Source of the DNA: an uncultured Lentisphaeria bacterium
GTDB lineage: Bacteria > Verrucomicrobiota > Lentisphaeria > JABSQK01 > CAJWLW01
NCBI GenBank assembly: GCA_913042885.1
Contig: CAJWLW010000309.1
Span: 1 to 5,790 of the forward strand
Length of the DNA: 5,790 bases
Direction: 5' to 3'
Shown here: positions 1 to 5,790 of the stretch, one piece after another
Numbering within the stretch: the first letter of the stretch is position 1
Layout of the letters: each line of letters opens with the position of its first letter
Notes under the pieces: model-generated
Database searches by the model: none
What the model was told of the DNA's origin: nothing
The model's input: the letters and a program-made list of their open reading frames with translations, nothing else
Translations under genes and position numbers: made by a program

Positions 1-862
1 CATTCCAGCCGGCGCCGCGGAAGACGGTTTCCAGCTCCTGGATGATTTTGCCGTTACCGCGCACCGGTCCGTCGAGCCGCTGCAGATTGCAGTTGATCAC
101 GAAGATCAGATTGTCGAGCTGCTCACGGGCCGCGAGTGAAATGGCGCCGAGCGATTCGGGCTCGTCCATTTCGCCGTCACCGATGTAGGCGTATACCTTT
201 GCATCTGTTGGTTCCTTGAGCCCACGGTCCTCGAGGTAGCGATTGAACCGGGCCTGATAGATTGCCATGATCGGGCTCAAGCCCATGGATGCGGTGGGAA
301 ACTGCCAGAATTCCGGCATCAGCCGTGGATGCGGATATGAGGGCAGGCCGCCACCTGGCTGCAGTTCGCGACGGAAATTAATCAGATCCTGCTCCGTCAG
401 TCGCCCCTCAAGAAAAGCGCGGGCATAGATGCCCGGCGACGTGTGCGGCTGGAACAGGATGTGGTCGCCCTCGAACGTGTCGCTGTGGCCGCGGATGAAA
501 TGGTTGAAGGCAACCTCGTACAGTGTTGCTGCCGAAGCGTACGTGGCGATGTGCCCGCCGATCGTGTCGTCCCGGAGGTTGGCGCGTACGACCATGATGA
601 TCGCGTTCCAGCGAATCATATTCGTGATACGCTGCTCGATGTCGTGGCTGCCGGGGTAGGGCGGTTGCTTGGCCGCCGGTATGGTATTGATGTACGGCGT
701 GTTCGAGGCGAATGGAACACTGACGCCGTGCTGACGCGCATGGTTCTGCAGTTGGTCCAGCAGTTCGCGGACGCGTTCGGCCCCGGAGTGTTTCAGTACA
801 TAGTCCAGCGAGTCCCGCCACTCCGCAGATTCGATCGCGTCAATGTCGTTTGCATTGTTCAT
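1..862 (-). CDS. aceE: Pyruvate dehydrogenase E1 component, homodimeric AceE type (5' part; 3' end outside window)
   Basis: This is the first 287 codons of the thiamine diphosphate (ThDP)-dependent E1 subunit of the cytoplasmic pyruvate dehydrogenase complex, which decarboxylates pyruvate and acetylates the lipoyl groups of E2 (AceF). The full family length is close to 885 residues, so about two thirds lies beyond position 1. The translation follows E. coli AceE nearly continuously: an N-terminal E2-binding-type segment ([13 protein letters not shown]), YINTIP at 57-62, MIRWNAI at 82-88, GGHIATY at 102-108 and [14 protein letters not shown] at 142-155. The ThDP/Mg motif is present as [10 protein letters not shown] (228-237) and [11 protein letters not shown] (257-267). 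His104, His140, Met193, Asp229 and Asn259 fall where the E. coli active-site residues do. The ATG at 862 is chosen because the protein aligns with known N-termini from there. No strong Shine-Dalgarno precedes it, and an in-frame stop lies at 935-937. No pdhR-type regulator gene is adjacent. Confidence 0.97.
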   Translation of the reverse strand, partial: MNNANDIDAIESAEWRDSLDYVLKHSGAERVRELLDQLQNHARQHGVSVPFASNTPYINTIPAAKQPPYPGSHDIEQRITNMIRWNAIIMVVRANLRDDTIGGHIATYASAATLYEVAFNHFIRGHSDTFEGDHILFQPHTSPGIYARAFLEGRLTEQDLINFRRELQPGGGLPSYPHPRLMPEFWQFPTASMGLSPIMAIYQARFNRYLEDRGLKEPTDAKVYAYIGDGEMDEPESLGAISLAAREQLDNLIFVINCNLQRLDGPVRGNGKIIQELETVFRGAGWN

Positions 863-1046
863 GTCACAGACAGCCGGGTGTCCAGTTGAAATTCTGATAC
901 TGTTCCCGGTTTTCCCAAATATACCGGCAAACAATCAAGATGGAATGCGGGGGGCGATGGTGCGGGGTGCGGTCACAGTTGACCGCGCCTGCGCTATGGT
1001 TGCCAAGGGCGTCCGAGAATCACGGCAACAGGATCCATTGTCATGG
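863..1046 (-). promoter_or_regulatory. Upstream region of aceE with weak promoter-like element
   Basis: This 184-bp gap separates the stop of the propeller gene from aceE, both on the minus strand. Read on the minus strand it contains TATATT (923 to 918), about 55 bases before the aceE ATG, as a possible -10. The matching -35 position reads ATTCCA, a poor hexamer, so the promoter is only a candidate. Further upstream is the inverted repeat at 969-986, listed separately. Just after the propeller gene stop there are short inverted repeats (GTTGCC at 999-1004 with GGCAAC at 1024-1029, and CCAT/ATGG at 1035-1046). None is followed by a T-tract, so I see no convincing intrinsic terminator. The gap size fits aceE having its own transcription start. 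Confidence 0.3.
969..986. repeat. Perfect inverted repeat (7-bp arms, 4-base loop) upstream of aceE
   Basis: The sequence GCGGTCA-CAGT-TGACCGC is a perfect hairpin or dyad 107 to 124 bases upstream of the aceE start codon. It lacks a following T-run on either strand, so it is not a standard intrinsic terminator. It could be an operator for a dimeric regulator. It does not match the E. coli PdhR operator form (TGGT-NNN-ACCA), because the GGT and ACC half-sites are separated by eight bases. The structure is seen directly; any role is inference. Confidence 0.5.
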
Positions 1047-3095
1047 TTACCCGTGGTCGTCCTTATACACGACAGTCACCGTGGTGTTGGCGTGCGCGCT
1101 TGCCGTCTGCTTTTCTTTTGCGTAGGGCCAGGAAATCTCGAGTTCGACGTCGCCGTCATGGGCACCGAGACCGAAATGCAGGGTCAGTTCGTTCATGTTC
1201 CCCCGACCTGTGCCGCCTTCTACCTGGCGTGTCAGGACCCGGTTTGGCAACCGAATGCGGACTTGGGCGCCAATGGCAGCGCGGTTGACTGCCTGGCCTG
1301 AGGCTGTCGATTGGGTGCCGGATCCTTCCAGTCTGACTTTCAGCCAGTTTCCCTCGGTGCAGTTGTTGCGCCAGAGTCGGCCACCGGCCATCAGGTCGAG
1401 ATCACCGTCGTTGTCGAAATCACCCCAGGCGGCCTGGAAAGTGTTGCGGATATTCTGCAGTCCTGACTCTGTCGTGACGTTGCGGAACTGCCAGTTTCCT
1501 TCGTTGCGGTACAGTACGGCCTGGTCGCCTCCGTAGACTGTCGTAAAAAAAAGGTCGAGGTCTCCATCATTGTCATAGTCGCCGAGCGCCGGTGAGCCAT
1601 ACGATTCCTGGTAGTGCAGGCCGCACGTGCCCTTGTTCTCGAAGTGGTGGTCCTGAGCCGGGCCGAGGTTTCTTAGGAATTGTGACTGAGGCTGGCCGCC
1701 GTGGGCGAAATTCCCCGCGAACAGGTCGATCAGTCCGTCATTGTCAATGTCGCCCCAGGCCGAACCGATACCGTGCCCGTTGCCACCGGCAGCACCGTGG
1801 CTTCCGGCCGCATTGGTGAGTCCCCCTTTGCCATCGTTGAGCCACAGGACATTGGCTTCGAGCCGGTAATGCGTGACGTAAACATCCGTGTCACCATCGT
1901 TGTCGAAGTCACAGGCAGTGATGCCCCTGGCAGGTTGGGCGCGGCCCTCACTTTTCCAGGACATCTCGAACTTCTGGTTGCCCAGGTTGCGATAGATGCA
2001 GTCCGGCTGGTAAACCCAGTTGTTTTCGTAGCCGCCCGTATAGAGATCGAGCAACCCATCGCCGTCGATGTCCAGGACAGTGCCGCCATCGGACACGTCC
2101 ATGGGGCGTCGTGGCAGAGACTGCTGGCGGAAGGTTCCGTCGTCTGTTGCGAAGTAGGCGAAGGTTGACCCGGGATTGAAATATTCGAGATGGCCGTCGT
2201 TATCGAAATCGCCCCAGGCATTGTAAAGCCCGCTGGGACCGGATTGGATAAATTTTTTACCTGCTTCATTGTGCCACAGTGCTGTCTGTGTCTGCAGGTC
2301 GGTCCAGCCGTCCCCATCGTAATCGACCCAGGCCGCCTGGCCGTGGTCGACACCGGTCAGGCCGCTCGGGGCGGTGACGTCCTCGAAGCTGACCAGCTGC
2401 GAACTCACGAGTGCGCCGCGCAAGGGCTCGGCACCCTTGCCTGCGGCAATATAGAGAATGGCGGGATCGGGGTCGCCGCCGCGGACCAGCAGTTCGGCTG
2501 GTTCGACGCGATCCGGATACGCAGTGAAAGACACATTGATATTCTCCTCGGGTGCCTTGCCGGAATCGCGCATACCCCACCAGTGCAGTTGCCATTCGCC
2601 GACCGGCACCACCATCTTGCCGGCCTTGGTCCACGTGCGCGGGTTGTTTTCCAGGACGAGTTTTTTCTGTGGCTGACCATGGGTGTTCCAGACGATTTCG
2701 ACGGTCTGAATCTCGAGTGCCTGCGGGCCGACCTTGCGGAAGGTCGTGCCGGCGCCATTGCCCGTGAGCGTGGCGATGTTGCCATTCGCATCGGTCGTGA
2801 ACGCGGCGTCTTTGCTGTCGCCCTCGAAGATGTCGATATCGTAGGTGCCGTTCCGGACGGTGGGCACGGTGAGAATGTCATTCGGCCGATTGGCCGGCGC
2901 TGCGACGGTCCAATTGCCGGTAAAATAGAAAATGGTTTGGCCGTCGGGCCCTTTCAGGTCGGTGCCGGTGACCCGGCCGCAGTGGGCGTAGTCGGTCGGG
3001 CGCCAGCCATTGAAGTCAATGGTGATCGCCGCGGTTCCGGTTACAGCAAAAAACAGCATCAGCGAAAATGTTGTGATGATGATTCGTTTATGCAT
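1047..3095 (-). CDS. Secreted FG-GAP/VCBS repeat protein with C-terminal ASPIC/UnbV domain (CRTAC1-like)
   Basis: This is a predicted exported calcium-binding beta-propeller protein of 682 residues from the ATG at 3095. A GTG two codons earlier (3101) is an alternative start; residue numbers here count from that GTG. Residues 3-25 form a Sec signal peptide: basic MHKR, a hydrophobic core (IIITTFSLMLFFAV) and a TGTAA cleavage region, with no lipobox. Residues 26-240 match no domain I recognise. Seven aspartate motifs of the D-x-D-x-D-G-x-x-D/E type follow, near residues 260, 298, 344, 398, 451, 508 and 561, as expected for a seven-bladed integrin-alpha-like propeller. Residues 586-680 carry the ASPIC/UnbV signature: AAIGAQVRIRLPN, LTLHFGLG, and a tryptophan-proline pair in ELEISWPY. 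Proteins of this class occur in many environmental bacteria, usually with unknown ligands; adhesion or extracellular binding is the usual suggestion. No enzyme motif is visible. The gene diverges from the PhyH gene and is followed by aceE after 184 bp. Confidence 0.93.
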   Translation of the reverse strand: MHKRIIITTFSLMLFFAVTGTAAITIDFNGWRPTDYAHCGRVTGTDLKGPDGQTIFYFTGNWTVAAPANRPNDILTVPTVRNGTYDIDIFEGDSKDAAFTTDANGNIATLTGNGAGTTFRKVGPQALEIQTVEIVWNTHGQPQKKLVLENNPRTWTKAGKMVVPVGEWQLHWWGMRDSGKAPEENINVSFTAYPDRVEPAELLVRGGDPDPAILYIAAGKGAEPLRGALVSSQLVSFEDVTAPSGLTGVDHGQAAWVDYDGDGWTDLQTQTALWHNEAGKKFIQSGPSGLYNAWGDFDNDGHLEYFNPGSTFAYFATDDGTFRQQSLPRRPMDVSDGGTVLDIDGDGLLDLYTGGYENNWVYQPDCIYRNLGNQKFEMSWKSEGRAQPARGITACDFDNDGDTDVYVTHYRLEANVLWLNDGKGGLTNAAGSHGAAGGNGHGIGSAWGDIDNDGLIDLFAGNFAHGGQPQSQFLRNLGPAQDHHFENKGTCGLHYQESYGSPALGDYDNDGDLDLFFTTVYGGDQAVLYRNEGNWQFRNVTTESGLQNIRNTFQAAWGDFDNDGDLDLMAGGRLWRNNCTEGNWLKVRLEGSGTQSTASGQAVNRAAIGAQVRIRLPNRVLTRQVEGGTGRGNMNELTLHFGLGAHDGDVELEISWPYAKEKQTASAHANTTVTVVYKDDHG

Positions 3096-3345
3096 GTTCA
3101 CAGTATAATTGCACCTGCTGGTTTTACGACTACACGATTTCGTCGGTATAACCTTGCGTGCAGCCGCCGGTTCGGGTAGTCTTTGCAGAGTTATTACACC
3201 TTTGCCGCGACGAACTGCATCATATCCATAGACCTCGATTTGATTGATACGATGATCGCGTAGCCGACACGATTATTGATATTCACGGTGGCTTCGGCTG
3301 TTTCAATGCCGCCGGCAGTGACAACTTTTTGTGGGAGGAACAAAC
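3096..3345. promoter_or_regulatory. Divergent intergenic region between propeller gene and PhyH gene
   Basis: About 250 bases without a gene must contain the start signals for both flanking genes. On the minus strand TATACT (3108 to 3103) lies seven bases before the ATG at 3095, and AGGTG lies ten bases before the alternative GTG at 3101. The same spot read on the plus strand is a perfect TATAAT (3104-3109). No good -35 is paired with either. Closer to the PhyH gene there is TTGATA (3244-3249), five of six bases of a -35 consensus, with only an imperfect -10 (GATTAT, 3271-3276) at a 21-base spacing. No riboswitch or long repeat is apparent. Confidence 0.4.
3333..3340 (+). promoter_or_regulatory. 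Strong Shine-Dalgarno of the PhyH gene
   Basis: GGGAGGAA is followed by a five-base spacer (CAAAC) and ATG at 3346. This near-perfect ribosome binding site decides the start in favour of 3346 over the in-frame GTG at 3331, which lies just upstream of the site itself. Confidence 0.85.
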
Positions 3346-4185
3346 ATGTTGACGAGCGAACAGGTTGACCAGTACCGCAGGGACGGGTACACCGTGGCGC
3401 CAAACCTGCTCAGTGCGACGGAGGTTACGGATCTGATCGTCGAGCTCGACGGCATCTGTGCCGGCAATACACTGGCAGAGCATTCCGATAAACTGGAGAT
3501 GGAGCCGAACCAGGCGCCGGACGGCACCGTGGTCCGGCGGGTGTATGAACCCTGCACCTATTATCCGTTGTTCGAGAAATTGTCCGAGTCGCCGAAGTTG
3601 CTCGACTGCATTGAAGGTCTGATCGGGCCGGACATCCTGCGGCATTACAGCAAGATCAACATGAAACCGGCAGGGATCGGGTCGGTTGTGGAGTGGCATC
3701 AGGATATGGGGTATTACCCGCTGACCAACGGCGATTCACTGGCGGCGCTGATGTACCTGGACGATACGACGGTTGAGAATGGGTGCCTGCAGGTTATCCC
3801 GGGCGTTCATGAGCAGCCTTTGATGGATCATACGCTGGACGGGTTCTTTCAGGGAAAGATTACGGAACCGGTGGACGAGTCCCTCGCTGTTCCGCTCGAG
3901 GGTGAAGCCGGATCAGTTATTTTCATGCATGCCATGACGCCGCATGCCTCGATCACCAACACTTCGCAGACGTCGCGGCGTACGTTGATTGTCAGTTACC
4001 GCGCCTCTGACACCTATCAGTTATTCTGCGGTACCACGACGGTGGACGGTCATCACCACGAGAAACTTGTTCGTGGCGTTTGGCGGCTGGTGGCGAGGAT
4101 CGCCTACAGCGAGTTCCCGATACCAAAGTACCGGCGCACGACTGCATCGCTGTATGAGTTGCAGGAACAATCGCGGGAGCAATAA
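3346..4185 (+). CDS. Phytanoyl-CoA dioxygenase (PhyH) family Fe(II)/2-oxoglutarate oxygenase
   Basis: A 279-residue cytoplasmic non-heme iron oxygenase; the family couples oxidative decarboxylation of 2-oxoglutarate to hydroxylation (or related oxidation) of a small molecule. The N-terminus has the usual PhyH opening (LTSEQVDQYRRDGYTVAPNLLS). The facial triad is visible as WHQD (His118, Asp120) and His200 in MTPHASITNTS. Arg211, eleven residues after the distal His, is the expected 2-oxoglutarate carboxylate ligand. The intervening segment AALMYLDDTTVENGCLQVIPGVHE (134-157) is the typical family core (leucine-aspartate turn, ENG, PGSH-like). No signal peptide is present and length is normal. 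Substrate cannot be read from sequence; PhyH members include phytanoyl-CoA and ectoine hydroxylases and many natural-product enzymes. An HHH run (236-238) sits in the C-terminal part. The gene is single, divergent from the propeller gene and convergent with the Ntn-hydrolase-like gene. Confidence 0.93.
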   Translation: MLTSEQVDQYRRDGYTVAPNLLSATEVTDLIVELDGICAGNTLAEHSDKLEMEPNQAPDGTVVRRVYEPCTYYPLFEKLSESPKLLDCIEGLIGPDILRHYSKINMKPAGIGSVVEWHQDMGYYPLTNGDSLAALMYLDDTTVENGCLQVIPGVHEQPLMDHTLDGFFQGKITEPVDESLAVPLEGEAGSVIFMHAMTPHASITNTSQTSRRTLIVSYRASDTYQLFCGTTTVDGHHHEKLVRGVWRLVARIAYSEFPIPKYRRTTASLYELQEQSREQ

Positions 4186-4201
4186 AGCTTCAACAATGAG
4201 A

Positions 4202-4225
4202 GTAAAAACAGCCGCAAATCACGGC
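4202..4225 (-). terminator. Candidate intrinsic terminator of the Ntn-hydrolase-like gene
   Basis: On the minus strand, GCCGT-GATTT-GCGGC (4225 to 4211) can form a five-pair stem including one G-U pair. It is followed two bases later by five T residues (4208 to 4204). It lies 48 bases beyond the TAG at 4273 in the short convergent gap. The stem is short, so strength is uncertain. No T-run supports termination in the plus direction for the PhyH gene. Confidence 0.4.
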
Positions 4226-4272
4226 GAGAAATATCATGAGGGAAATCGTTGCGTTTATTCTGCTCGGGCCCG

Positions 4273-5553
4273 CTACGGTAAATTATACGAGTTCACACCG
4301 GACAACGGCACAAGTTCGCAGCGGCCGGCGTCGATATCCGCCTGCCAGTCCGGTTGCATTTCGACACCTTCGCCGAGTAGCAGTTTAGGCGTGACTTCGG
4401 TTACCGATGTCGGGTTCTCGACGTCCTTTACTATCCGGTAGACCCAGCGCCGTTTATCTCCGGAAGTGACGCCGGCGTGTTGCAGGAACGACCACGTGGC
4501 CGTGTCCTGGCCTGCCAGGCAGATGCGATCAGGGTAGGGAACCGCCTCGTCGGCGACGATGTCGAGTGCGTCCCAGATCGTCGGTCCGCCGGGGATCGCG
4601 GCAGCGGCATTCGTCAGGTCCCAGAGCCGTTTGTAGCGGCGACGGGAACCGGTGTTGTAGAGCAAGTCAGGACTGGTCGCTTCGTTTTGACCACGCAGTT
4701 TCGCCATTTTACGAAGGCACCCTTCCTTGAATGCGTGCAGGTCCGGATCGAGATAGCTGCACGCCGTTATGCAAACTGCGCCGTTCACCTGCGGATAGTG
4801 GAATCCGACGCGGCAGTTGGTTTTTTCGACAGCCACGGCATTGCGGTGCCGGTCGATCCAGATCTGATTGCTCGGTCCCCAGAATTCGCGGTAGCGGATC
4901 ATGAACTCGATACGTACGTTGAGGTCGTCCCAGGCTTCCGGCGGGCACAGTTCTTCCGGGGTGCACGGGAAGTAACAAGAGGGTTCCTCGTCCATGCAGA
5001 TGGCGCTGGATGCACCGCCTTGACAGAACTGATCGGCCTTGCACCACGGGACGACGGTCGGCTGCCAGCTTCTGTTGGCGCGTGCCTCCCCCTTGCCCAG
5101 GTCGCGGTTGTCGCCGATCGTGACCCCGTCCCTGCCATTCGGGAAAAAGACGTTGGTGCACTGCGTCAGCTTTATGGCCTCTTGCCAGTCCGACGGGTGC
5201 TGCGCATTAAGCCGCTTGAACAGCAGAGTGTTCCAGGAGTAGTGGAAGGCGGCGCAGATTTCGTCGAATCCAGAGGTCTCCATGAACCCCTCGCGTTCGC
5301 CGATGTGGCGGTCGAGCAGGCCGCTCATCTCCGGGAATTTCGTGTAGTCAGGCTCGGATGCGAGGCGTTCGCGATCGAAGTCGCGGAGGACGACGGCCAA
5401 ATCGCCTTCGAACGTCGGGTAGAGGACCTGTGCCCATTCGAATTGTTCCTGGATTTTTCGCCGCAGTTCCGGGGCTTTCAGCTCGCTGGAAGCTTGCCGG
5501 CCAAGTTCACGGCCAATCGTGTGTTGGTTCATGGTTGATCGGTGCCGACGCAT
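4273..5553 (-). CDS. Putative Ntn-hydrolase of isopenicillin-N acyltransferase/C45 type, cysteine-rich
   Basis: A 426-residue protein from the ATG at 5553; ATG 5532 (residue 8) is an alternative and neither has a clear Shine-Dalgarno. I assign the family from pattern resemblance only. Residues 132-151 read CTNVFFPNG...IGDNRD, resembling the C45 start Cys-Thr-x...G-x-N-W-D, in which an autocatalytic cut exposes an N-terminal Cys nucleophile. Cys132 and Asp151 are 19 apart, close to the 18 between Cys103 and Asp121 of Penicillium acyltransferase. Residues 231-243 (IWIDRHRNAVAVE) and 255-270 fit the family's D-x-x-G-x-x-A-V-V-E strand and the following strand. Family members cleave or transfer amide-linked acyl groups; no substrate can be given. 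Residues 1-131 would be the propeptide, helical and charged, without a signal peptide. Oddities: six cysteines at 171, 177, 186, 193, 197 and 203, fourteen in total, and TACSY where relatives commonly have a TNH-like motif. The reading frame is firm; the function is moderate. Confidence 0.7.
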   Translation of the reverse strand: MRRHRSTMNQHTIGRELGRQASSELKAPELRRKIQEQFEWAQVLYPTFEGDLAVVLRDFDRERLASEPDYTKFPEMSGLLDRHIGEREGFMETSGFDEICAAFHYSWNTLLFKRLNAQHPSDWQEAIKLTQCTNVFFPNGRDGVTIGDNRDLGKGEARANRSWQPTVVPWCKADQFCQGGASSAICMDEEPSCYFPCTPEELCPPEAWDDLNVRIEFMIRYREFWGPSNQIWIDRHRNAVAVEKTNCRVGFHYPQVNGAVCITACSYLDPDLHAFKEGCLRKMAKLRGQNEATSPDLLYNTGSRRRYKRLWDLTNAAAAIPGGPTIWDALDIVADEAVPYPDRICLAGQDTATWSFLQHAGVTSGDKRRWVYRIVKDVENPTSVTEVTPKLLLGEGVEMQPDWQADIDAGRCELVPLSGVNSYNLP

Positions 5554-5695
5554 AGGCCGGGCTTTTTGTGGTTGTGGTTCGAATACCCGTAATATATACC
5601 GTGTCTTGTTGCAGTTCGCGTTCTCCGGTTTTGGCGACCTCTTTCCGACCAGTGCGCGGGAAAAGACAGGTGAACGAATCGCCCCTTGCAGCGCA
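5554..5695 (-). promoter_or_regulatory. Upstream region of the Ntn-hydrolase-like gene
   Basis: A 142-bp gap without a supported gene. On the minus strand an AT-rich GGTATATATTACGGG segment (5600 to 5586) holds a TATATT hexamer (5596 to 5591) about 40 bases before the ATG at 5553, a plausible -10. The hexamer 17 bases upstream (GCGAAC) is not a convincing -35. The leader contains a short CCACAACCACAA repetition. No terminator with a T-run is seen for the gene ending at 5696. Confidence 0.25.
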
Positions 5696-5790
5696 TCAGC
5701 GCGTGCGACTGTCGGCGCTGCCGCAAAACATGTCGTTGTTGGTGCCGAGTGTCTGCTTGACTGTTTCGGTTGCTGCGTTCAGTTCGGCGA
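5696..5790 (-). CDS. Possible C-terminal end of an unidentified protein (gene continues beyond window)
   Basis: A minus-strand frame is open from the right edge to TGA at 5698-5696, giving 30 residues: AELNAATETVKQTLGTNNDM followed by FCGSADSRTR. The first half has the look of an amphipathic helix and the composition of real coding sequence. Its strand matches the neighbouring Ntn-hydrolase-like gene. The fragment is too short to identify. A plus-strand frame from ATG 5730 is also open to the edge and gives a hydrophobic stretch, but it has no ribosome binding site, so the minus reading is only preferred, not proven. Confidence 0.3.
   Translation of the reverse strand, partial: AELNAATETVKQTLGTNNDMFCGSADSRTR

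Noticed and set aside
443..889. Plus-strand and other minus-strand frames within the aceE region
   Set aside because: All overlap the unambiguous AceE translation in another frame and show no protein-like features.
1370..2360. Repeated GTCG-TTGTCGAAATC-like nucleotide segments that could be taken for a DNA repeat array
   Set aside because: They are the coding DNA of the D-x-D-N-D-G propeller motifs on the minus strand. Spacing (roughly 120-160 bases) and divergence follow the protein repeats, so this is not a CRISPR or other DNA-level array.
2190..3179. Long plus-strand open frame (329 codons) opposite the propeller gene
   Set aside because: It is antisense to a well-supported coding sequence. 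Its residues mirror the Asp/Gly-rich repeats (GAC/GAT reads as GTC/ATC on the other strand, giving VVIEIA-type runs). No ribosome binding site or recognisable domain.
4236..4388. Small plus-strand frame after the PhyH gene starting MREIVAFILLGPATV
   Set aside because: The opening looks hydrophobic and natural, but the rest is Arg-rich antisense of the 3' end of the 4273-5553 gene, and the upstream GGCGAG is a weak, distant ribosome binding site.
4477..5538. Plus-strand open frame of 353 codons opposite the Ntn-hydrolase-like gene
   Set aside because: Arg/Val-rich antisense translation without domain character. The minus-strand frame is longer and carries family-like motifs, and stop-free antisense frames are common at this GC content.
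5730..5790. Plus-strand frame beginning MSLLVPSVCLTVSVAAF, resembling a signal peptide at the right edge
   Set aside because: No ribosome binding site precedes it, and it is the complement of a helix-like minus-strand coding fragment, which commonly produces hydrophobic antisense. It cannot be settled within the window.

Overview
The window looks like chromosomal DNA from a gammaproteobacterium or close relative, probably environmental or marine. The best taxonomic clue is the left-hand gene, the N-terminal third of a homodimeric AceE-type pyruvate dehydrogenase E1, which is typical of Gammaproteobacteria and some Betaproteobacteria. Base composition is moderately GC-rich throughout, and no tRNA, rRNA, IS element, CRISPR array or phage gene is visible. 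The genus cannot be named from this sequence.

Layout from left to right: (1) 1-862, minus strand, 5' part of aceE, cut by the window edge. (2) 863-1046, a gap holding the aceE upstream region, with a perfect 7-bp inverted repeat and a weak -10-like element. (3) 1047-3095, minus strand, a secreted protein with seven FG-GAP/VCBS-type calcium-binding motifs (a probable seven-bladed propeller) and a C-terminal ASPIC/UnbV domain (CRTAC1-like architecture). (4) 3096-3345, a divergent intergenic region. (5) 3346-4185, plus strand, a phytanoyl-CoA dioxygenase (PhyH) family Fe(II)/2-oxoglutarate oxygenase with a textbook ribosome binding site. (6) 4186-4272, a short convergent gap with a candidate terminator for the gene to its right. 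(7) 4273-5553, minus strand, a 426-residue protein that I read as a divergent, self-processing Ntn-hydrolase of the isopenicillin-N acyltransferase/C45 type, with an unusual cysteine cluster. (8) 5554-5695, upstream region of that gene. (9) 5696-5790, minus strand, a possible 3' end of another gene.

AceE is core carbon metabolism (pyruvate to acetyl-CoA) and appears to have its own transcription start, so it need not relate functionally to the rest. The other three complete genes are accessory in character: a secreted propeller protein, a small-molecule hydroxylase-type oxygenase and an amide-bond hydrolase/acyltransferase-type enzyme. They lie on alternating strands and do not form an operon, so a shared pathway is speculative. 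The least conventional item is the Ntn-hydrolase-like protein. No clearly new multi-gene system is evident.
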